Assembly: GCA_003542955.1 (NCBI GenBank)
Contig: DPJP01000100.1
Location: forward strand, 1 to 10,698
DNA from: Armatimonadota bacterium
GTDB lineage: Bacteria > Armatimonadota > Zipacnadia > Zipacnadales > UBA11051
Length of the DNA stretch: 10,698 bases
Direction of reading: 5' to 3'
Shown here: piece after piece, positions 5,392-10,698 of the stretch
How the letters are laid out: every line of letters starts with the position of its first letter
Numbering within the stretch: the first letter of the stretch is position 1
Notes under the pieces: model-generated
Told to the model about the DNA's origin: nothing
Databases searched by the model: none
The model's input: the letters and a program-made list of their open reading frames with translations, nothing else
Made by a program: the position numbers and the translations under genes

Positions 5392-8300
5392 CTACCTCGG
5401 CAGCACCACCAGTCTGCCGTCCGCGCCGCCGGCAAGGACCATCTGCACGTCGGGCCCAGCGGGCCATGTCGTCAACGCGGAGACGGCGCCACCGAGCTTG
5501 ATGGCCCTGTGCGGCTCACCGGCTGACGTCACCGCCAGCACGTGGCCATCCGCAAGGCCGACGACCACACCCTCGGGCAATCCCGCAATAGCCAGCACGC
5601 CCCCGCTCAACCGCCTCGACCAGCGTACCGCACCGGACGCCTCGATGCACACGAGCCAGCCGTTCTGCATCCCCACGACCGTCTCAGAGCCGCCATCGCC
5701 GTCGATGTCGGCCACCAGCATGTCCTCGATGAAGTGGCTGGAGGGCCGGGCGGCGCCGAATGAATGCTGCCAGAGCACCTGGGTGCCGCCTGCGCTGAAG
5801 GCCCGCACATCGTTCCAGTGGCCGGTGTGGGCGACCACCACATCCTCCGCGCCGTCGGCATCGAGATCGGCGACCTGCAAAGCGCCAATCCCTCTCTGCA
5901 GCCACGCGTGCATGTCGGTGGCTCCGGCGAGGATGCCCCCAAATGCCCCCTCGGTGATGATCTCCCGGCTATCGTCGAGCACCGATGCGCGCGAGTTGCC
6001 GGTGACATGCTTGCCGGCCAGCACCTGGGGCCCGTCCGCGTGGTGCAGCAGCGCGAGTTCGCGGACATCGCCCCAGTGGATCGGCACTCGCGCAAGCAGC
6101 TCACCCTCCGGCAGTGACCAGTACTCGACCGTGCTGGGCCGCCCCACAACCACCTCGGGCTTGCCCGTGCCGGTGACATCGGCGACCATCAGAGAAAGGA
6201 TGCCCGGCTTCTGTACGGGGTCGGTGAACCACGGCGCTTCCCAGCGGTCGCCGACGCGGAACGTCTCGGAGACGTGCGACGGGCGCTCCCAGAGCAGTTC
6301 GCCGTTGGCATCCCACGCGCGGAGTATGTCATCCCTGCCGCCGCCGAGCACCATCACACCGCCAACTGCGCCGGGGACCGGAACCAGCGCCTGGAGCGGC
6401 TCGGGCAACGTGATCGTTTGCCGTGGTGTGGCCTGATTCTGGGCGAATACGTGCAGTGCCGGCGCGTCGGTTGCCACCCAGAGACTCTGCGTCTGTTCTC
6501 CCGCCATCGCTATGTGCGTGATAGCGCCCTCGATCTGCATCTCCCGGGCCGGCGCCCACTGCTCGATTTCCGATACCTGCGGCGCCGACGGGGCCTCTGG
6601 CGCGGGCGTGCCCTCGATGAGCTTCTCCAGCGCCGCGCCGATTGCCGCCGCGAACGCCCCGGCATCCGGCAGAGCGGGTTCCGGGCCGCCATCGACCGTC
6701 AACCGGCCCTCATCCAGCCGCCACACGAGCGAGACCGGCTGCGGGGATGTGATCTCACCCGCTGTCGTGGTGAACCTGGTCGCATTCATCAGGGCAACCG
6801 TCTGTTCTGTCACAAGCGCGAGGTCGGCCTCGACGGTGATGCCCGCCTTCTCGTCCTTGAACGGCCCGACGCAGAGCAGCCCGCGCCTGGTACCTGAGAA
6901 AACCGCGGCGGTCTCTCCCACAGGCAGCATGCGATGGCCGAACTGCCCCTGCTCTTCATCGGCGTAGAGGATGTTGACGAAGCCGAGCGTGTCACCTTCG
7001 GCGAGTTGGACATTGCGCTGCTGGGTGAGGATGCCGGTGTCGATGGAGACCAGAGCCGGCTGAGCGCAGACGAAGGTCGCATTGACGCCGCTGGAGTGCT
7101 GCCCGCCGAAGACGCCCTCGGGTCCGAGCCTGCCGGCGCCAACCGGCCGCCAGCGGCATGCCACCTCGAACTCGCCACTCTCCCGAGCAGTCACGGTGTC
7201 GGCCACCAGCACATAGCTGTCATCCACCCACAGTATGTCTCGCTGCCAGGATGCGAATGCCTCGTTGGGGACGGTACTGCGCACCCATGCAAGGCCATCA
7301 AGTGCGACGGAGCCCTCCAGGCGTGCAGCCCGCGCTACACGGTTCTCGCTCATGCCGTTGCGCAGCACGGTAACCATGTTCTCGTAGCCGTCGCAGATCG
7401 TTCGATTGGTCATGCGGAGGGACTTGAGGGCCGAGATGTGGTGGGGGTTGCGCCCGCATGCGTCATTCCCATCGAGGAGGAAGTAGCCGTCATCGGGGCC
7501 CAGCCCGGTGCGGTAGCTGAGGAACTGGTAGCCCTCCTCGGCCCGGAAGCCTGCACCCGCCAGCTTCGCCCACGGCTCCGGCAGCGGCATCACGCTGATG
7601 CGCCCGATGAGGTCGGTCGGCGGCGCGATCTCGATTCCCGGCGATGGCCACCAGGACTGGCCGATGCGGAACTTGTCCAGGTCGAAGCCCGCCTGGCGCA
7701 CGAGCCACGTGTAGCGTCCGTCCCGCAGCAACCATGTCGCTCGATGCATCAGGTTCAGCGCCTGCGAGCGGTTGCTCTCTTCGTAGTCCTTGCCCGACCA
7801 GAGTATCTCCTGCGAACTCATCATTGTGCGGGCCAGGCCGCTCTTGACGTAGGTTTCCGGATCGGCGATGTGCCAGTACTCCAGCACCGGCCCAATCGAG
7901 GTATTCACCCACCCCAGCGTATCCCGCTCACCCCAGGTGGCGTGCTCGAGCCACCAACCGAATCCCGTCCGCACATTCGCCAGTCGCGCCTCCCACCGCT
8001 GCGCCGGGTAGTACCTGGCGAAGTAGCGGCTGCCGGTGAAGACGGTCAGCGCGTGGTAGCTGCCATGCCGATCGGCGCCCCGTGGCCCCCAGGTGTCCGA
8101 GGGGTCGTAGTAATCCTGCTGGGCACGCAGTTCATTGGTGATCCGCAGGCGGGTCTCGTCGTCGAGCAGCTCGCTCTCCTCGATCAGGTCCCAGACCAGC
8201 GGCATGTTGTGGGCATAGTAGTGGTAGTTCTCGACAAGCGGGTGCTCCATGTTGTAGAAGGCCGAACTCGTGCGGACCTCCTCGGGCACATTGCCGGGGT

Positions 8301-9534
8301 CGGGCAGGGCCAGGCGAACGAACTCGCGCAGGTACTTCTCATCCCCGGTCATGTAGTAGAGAGCAGCCTGCACGCTGATCGGGTTCCAGCCGAAGGCGCC
8401 ATCCGGGGGCGCGCCGACCTCCCGGCCGTCCGGCAGCACCCGGAAGCTGTTGTGCCAGCCGTAGATGGTCTCGCCGATCTCCGGCGGTGTCATCCCCTCC
8501 CCAAGCTCTATCTCCATCAGCCGGCCCAGTGTGACACCCGGCCCCTTTCCGAGCAGCCCGCCGAGCCGCTCCGCGGCCTTCAGGACGCCGCCATCGTCGC
8601 TTCCTCCGACCAGGATCACGTTGTGCCCGGTCGCGTAGGGGTTATGGAGCGAGCGCACCACGCTGCCGCCGGGGCCGGGGTAGCGCAGGTCCAGCCACGT
8701 GTAGCCCTCCCGGTACAGCTCATGCAGGAAGCCGGATGTCGCCATATTGCCCAGCGCGATGACCGGACGCTCCGCGAGGACCTCGTGGGGATCGGCATCG
8801 GCATCGATGACCGGAAGCTCAACGCCTGCCGCCGCCCGGACGGCCTGCTGGATTGCGGTCACTGCATCGGCATAGCGCTCCCCTGGTGTCACGATTGCCG
8901 CGACCGGCCGCCGGTCCTCAGTGACAACCGGGGTTGCGATGTGGAGCTCCTTGAGCTTCTCGTAGGGTGCATAGCCCCCCGTATCGGCGGAGACAAACGG
9001 TCCCTCGATGTGGAGAACAACCGTTCGCACGTCACCCCCGGGCCTGAATGCGAGCTTGATGCGTGCGGGAGTGGCCTCGACATCAGTCACGCCCCTCAGC
9101 CCGACCTTGATCGCGCTCCAGCCGCCGGGCGCAAGCTCAGGGAGTGAGCCAAGGCCCCCGACGGGAGAAGCCTTCTGACAGAGCTGTGCGGTGACCGTAC
9201 CGGGCGGGAGCGGCGGCATATCCGCGGGGGCATGCACTCTGACCTCGAGCATGTGGACCTGCTGCTCGGCGACAAGCTCGGGTGGGACCTCGAAGCCCAG
9301 CGCTGGCCAGGCGCCGTTGGCAGGATCGAGGGTCACCTCGACACGCAGGCAGCGTCGTCCATCGGGAGCAAAGCCGTCGACCGTGGTGACTGCGAGGGCT
9401 CGGTCACCGCCGTCCCCCCATAGCGTCCAGCCGAGGTTCGCGCTCGTCGGATCGCCCAACGGCCCATCCGCGAAGGCAGGCGCGGCCATGAGCATCAGGC
9501 CGACGGCGACCGTGGCCAGATGAAGCTGGTGCAT
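5392..9534 (-). CDS. Large secreted protein: heparinase-like centre plus C-terminal beta-propeller
   Basis: The product is 1380 residues and begins with a signal peptide (hydrophobic core about 6-17, likely cleavage after AFA at 22), so it is exported. Apparent modules: a beta-sandwich (about 30-185); an alpha/beta domain resembling the N-terminal domain of glucuronidase-type enzymes (about 205-345); a helix-rich, Trp/Tyr-rich segment (about 355-645) suggestive of an (alpha/alpha) toroid with NYHYYAHN (436-443) and DRHGSYHAL (488-496); a beta-rich part (about 650-945) like the second domain of heparinase II/III-type lyases; an Ala/Pro linker (about 945-990); and a propeller (about 995-1380). 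The propeller has three FG-GAP/VCBS-like calcium loops: VADVTGTGKPEVVV at 1117, VADLDADGAEDVVV at 1221 and VADIDGDGGSETVV at 1274. A polysaccharide lyase or related depolymerase is the best guess; no specific family is certain. ATG 9534 has GGGAG 8 nt upstream. It is the second gene after E1 beta. Confidence 0.83.
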   Translation of the reverse strand: MHQLHLATVAVGLMLMAAPAFADGPLGDPTSANLGWTLWGDGGDRALAVTTVDGFAPDGRRCLRVEVTLDPANGAWPALGFEVPPELVAEQQVHMLEVRVHAPADMPPLPPGTVTAQLCQKASPVGGLGSLPELAPGGWSAIKVGLRGVTDVEATPARIKLAFRPGGDVRTVVLHIEGPFVSADTGGYAPYEKLKELHIATPVVTEDRRPVAAIVTPGERYADAVTAIQQAVRAAAGVELPVIDADADPHEVLAERPVIALGNMATSGFLHELYREGYTWLDLRYPGPGGSVVRSLHNPYATGHNVILVGGSDDGGVLKAAERLGGLLGKGPGVTLGRLMEIELGEGMTPPEIGETIYGWHNSFRVLPDGREVGAPPDGAFGWNPISVQAALYYMTGDEKYLREFVRLALPDPGNVPEEVRTSSAFYNMEHPLVENYHYYAHNMPLVWDLIEESELLDDETRLRITNELRAQQDYYDPSDTWGPRGADRHGSYHALTVFTGSRYFARYYPAQRWEARLANVRTGFGWWLEHATWGERDTLGWVNTSIGPVLEYWHIADPETYVKSGLARTMMSSQEILWSGKDYEESNRSQALNLMHRATWLLRDGRYTWLVRQAGFDLDKFRIGQSWWPSPGIEIAPPTDLIGRISVMPLPEPWAKLAGAGFRAEEGYQFLSYRTGLGPDDGYFLLDGNDACGRNPHHISALKSLRMTNRTICDGYENMVTVLRNGMSENRVARAARLEGSVALDGLAWVRSTVPNEAFASWQRDILWVDDSYVLVADTVTARESGEFEVACRWRPVGAGRLGPEGVFGGQHSSGVNATFVCAQPALVSIDTGILTQQRNVQLAEGDTLGFVNILYADEEQGQFGHRMLPVGETAAVFSGTRRGLLCVGPFKDEKAGITVEADLALVTEQTVALMNATRFTTTAGEITSPQPVSLVWRLDEGRLTVDGGPEPALPDAGAFAAAIGAALEKLIEGTPAPEAPSAPQVSEIEQWAPAREMQIEGAITHIAMAGEQTQSLWVATDAPALHVFAQNQATPRQTITLPEPLQALVPVPGAVGGVMVLGGGRDDILRAWDANGELLWERPSHVSETFRVGDRWEAPWFTDPVQKPGILSLMVADVTGTGKPEVVVGRPSTVEYWSLPEGELLARVPIHWGDVRELALLHHADGPQVLAGKHVTGNSRASVLDDSREIITEGAFGGILAGATDMHAWLQRGIGALQVADLDADGAEDVVVAHTGHWNDVRAFSAGGTQVLWQHSFGAARPSSHFIEDMLVADIDGDGGSETVVGMQNGWLVCIEASGAVRWSRRLSGGVLAIAGLPEGVVVGLADGHVLAVTSAGEPHRAIKLGGAVSALTTWPAGPDVQMVLAGGADGRLVVLPR

Positions 9535-9549
9535 GGGGTCATCTCCCTT

Positions 9550-10515
9550 TCAGTTCACTATCTCCCGCACCGCCGCGACGATATCCTCAGGTTGTGGCAG
9601 GCAGGCGTCTTCAAGCGGGGCGCTGTAGGGCATTGGGGTATTGAGCCCACCGAGCACCCGCGGCGGCCGCTGCAGCAGGTCAAAGCCCTCTTCGGCGACC
9701 CGCCGGACGATCTCCGCGCCGACCCCGCCGCGTCGCGGGGCGTCATGGACCACCAGCAACCTGCCGGTCTTCCCAACCGATGCCAGGATTGTCTCCATAT
9801 CGAGTGGCACGAGACTGCGCGGGTCGACGACCTCGACGCTGATATCACCCTCGAGCATCTCCGCGGCCTGCAGCGCCTTGCTCACCCCGATGGAGATGCC
9901 GATGACCGTCACATCGGTGCCCTCGCGCTTGACGGAGGCCTTTCCCAGCGGCACCAGCCATTCGCCCTCGGGGCATTGCCCGCGGCTGAACCGGTGCAGC
10001 AGCCGGTGCTGGATGTAGATCACCGGGCCATCGTCGCGGATGGCCGACTTCATCAGGCCCTTGGCATCGTATGGGTCAGAGGGCATCACGACCTTGAGCC
10101 CCGGGGAATGTACGAACCAGCTCTCGAGACTGCCGCTGTGATGCCCGCCCTCGCGCGTACCGGCTCCGGCGGGTGTGCGGATGACCATGGGGACCTTGAT
10201 CTCGCCGCCGGACATCAGGTGCACCTTGGCCGCCTGGTTGACGATAGGGTCCATGCAGACGGTGAAGAAGTCGCAATACATGATGACCGCGATAGGGCGC
10301 AGGCCCGTCATCGCCGCGCCGGTCGCCAGGCCCACGAAGCCGCTCTCCGAGATGGGCGTCTGCCAGGCGCGCTTCTCCATGAACTGCTCCCAGAGCCGCT
10401 CGCGGCTGCGGACGGGGCCGATATCCTCCCCGATGGAGAAGACGGTCTCATCGCGCTCCATCTCTTCGGTGATGGCCTCGCTGATTGCCTCGGTGTATGC
10501 CAGTTCACGCATCAT
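9550..10515 (-). CDS. 2-oxoacid dehydrogenase E1 beta subunit (pyruvate/acetoin type)
   Basis: The product is 321 residues, the normal length for the beta subunit of the alpha2beta2 thiamine-diphosphate E1 of pyruvate, branched-chain or acetoin dehydrogenase complexes. Landmarks in order: GEDIG (29-33), TPISESGFVGLATGAA (53-68) with the expected cofactor-activating Glu57, a cation-site region around 108-125, HHSGSLESWF (125-134) with the catalytic-type His126, and PGLKVVMPSDPYDAKGL (138-154). The C-terminal domain has EVVDPRSLVPLD (228-239) and VVHDAPRRGGVGAEI (255-269). It should work only with an E1 alpha partner, which is not in this window; 183 bp upstream contain no gene. Overlapping ATG codons at 10515 and 10512 are both possible; GAGG lies 5 nt before the first and 8 nt before the second. 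It is followed after 15 nt by the secreted protein gene, so co-transcription is likely. Which 2-oxoacid is used cannot be decided here. Confidence 0.9.
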   Translation of the reverse strand: MMRELAYTEAISEAITEEMERDETVFSIGEDIGPVRSRERLWEQFMEKRAWQTPISESGFVGLATGAAMTGLRPIAVIMYCDFFTVCMDPIVNQAAKVHLMSGGEIKVPMVIRTPAGAGTREGGHHSGSLESWFVHSPGLKVVMPSDPYDAKGLMKSAIRDDGPVIYIQHRLLHRFSRGQCPEGEWLVPLGKASVKREGTDVTVIGISIGVSKALQAAEMLEGDISVEVVDPRSLVPLDMETILASVGKTGRLLVVHDAPRRGGVGAEIVRRVAEEGFDLLQRPPRVLGGLNTPMPYSAPLEDACLPQPEDIVAAVREIVN

Positions 10516-10621
10516 TGGTTCCTCATATCGAGACGGCTTGTGTCACGTTGGCACGTGTCGGTCGCCGCAGCGCAATCCATGTCCATGGCAAGCCTCGGTT
10601 GTCTGGCCGTTGCGCCGTTCT

Positions 10622-10691
10622 CCCCCTCGTCCCGCCGGCCTGTTCCGTCTCGCCGTTTGAGACGGAACAGGCCGGAAACAGGGAGAGGGGG
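10622..10691. repeat. Long inverted repeat in the right-edge intergenic region
   Basis: Arms CCGGCCTGTTCCGTCTC (10635-10651) and GAGACGGAACAGGCCGG (10659-10675) are perfect 17-bp reverse complements around a 7-nt loop. Outside them CCC plus T (10630-10633) can pair with GGGA (10681-10684) and CCCCCTC (10622-10628) with GAGGGGG (10685-10691). That adds 11 bp, with one bulge and one asymmetric internal loop. There is no T run on either side, so it is not a standard intrinsic terminator. It could be a terminator of unusual form for an off-window gene or one copy of a dispersed palindromic intergenic repeat. Confidence 0.7.
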
Positions 10692-10698
10692 CTGGGGG

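Noticed and set aside
5387..6436. A 349-codon plus-strand open frame rich in Ser, Thr and Pro
   Set aside because: It is antisense to the propeller-coding part of the secreted protein, and its Ser/Thr/Pro bias is a reverse-frame artefact.
6934..9147. A 737-codon plus-strand open frame inside the large secreted protein gene
   Set aside because: It has no recognisable domain and its composition (many Arg, His, Ala and Gly, few Lys) is typical of an antisense shadow in GC-rich DNA. The minus-strand frame has a signal peptide and clear domains.
10576..10587. Tandem TCCATG repeat in the right intergenic region
   Set aside because: Only two 6-bp copies; likely chance.

Overview
This is a GC-rich (roughly 60-65% by eye) bacterial chromosomal segment that is almost fully coding. 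It holds six protein genes, no RNA genes, no transposase and no CRISPR array. The gene types are a DUF4838 protein, a uroporphyrinogen-decarboxylase (URO-D)-like protein, two AraC regulators and a very large secreted protein with a beta-propeller tail. This mix is typical of glycan-degrading bacteria from groups such as Planctomycetota, Lentisphaerota, Armatimonadota or related candidate phyla. That placement is inferred from gene content only and is weak; nothing in the window is a taxonomic marker.

Layout, left to right. (1) A DUF4838 glycosidase-like protein (minus, 53-2062) is divergent from an AraC-family regulator (plus, 2249-3118), with a 186-bp shared control region. (2) A URO-D/MtaA-like protein (minus, 3135-4289) is divergent from a second, unrelated AraC-family regulator (plus, 4456-5307), with a 166-bp shared control region. 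(3) A candidate operon on the minus strand reads from the right edge: a thiamine-diphosphate 2-oxoacid dehydrogenase E1 beta subunit (9550-10515), then 15 nt later a 1380-residue secreted protein (5392-9534). The secreted protein has a signal peptide, a helical toroid/heparinase-like centre and a C-terminal beta-propeller. (4) The right edge (10516-10698) is intergenic and contains a striking long inverted repeat.

The plan repeats itself: twice, a metabolic gene faces away from its own AraC-type regulator, and each regulator converges on the next minus-strand gene. The simplest reading, which is inference, is a substrate-inducible carbohydrate utilisation locus. The large exported protein would attack an extracellular polysaccharide, and the DUF4838 protein (no signal peptide) would process oligosaccharides in the cytoplasm. 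The URO-D-like protein would act on an unknown small substrate, possibly methyl transfer, although its usual zinc ligands look replaced. The E1 beta gene has no E1 alpha in view and its place beside a secreted lyase-like gene is unexplained.

All start sites were re-chosen from Shine-Dalgarno sequences and conserved domain starts. Several long open frames antisense to these genes are judged to be GC-driven shadows. No intergenic stretch exceeds 190 bp.
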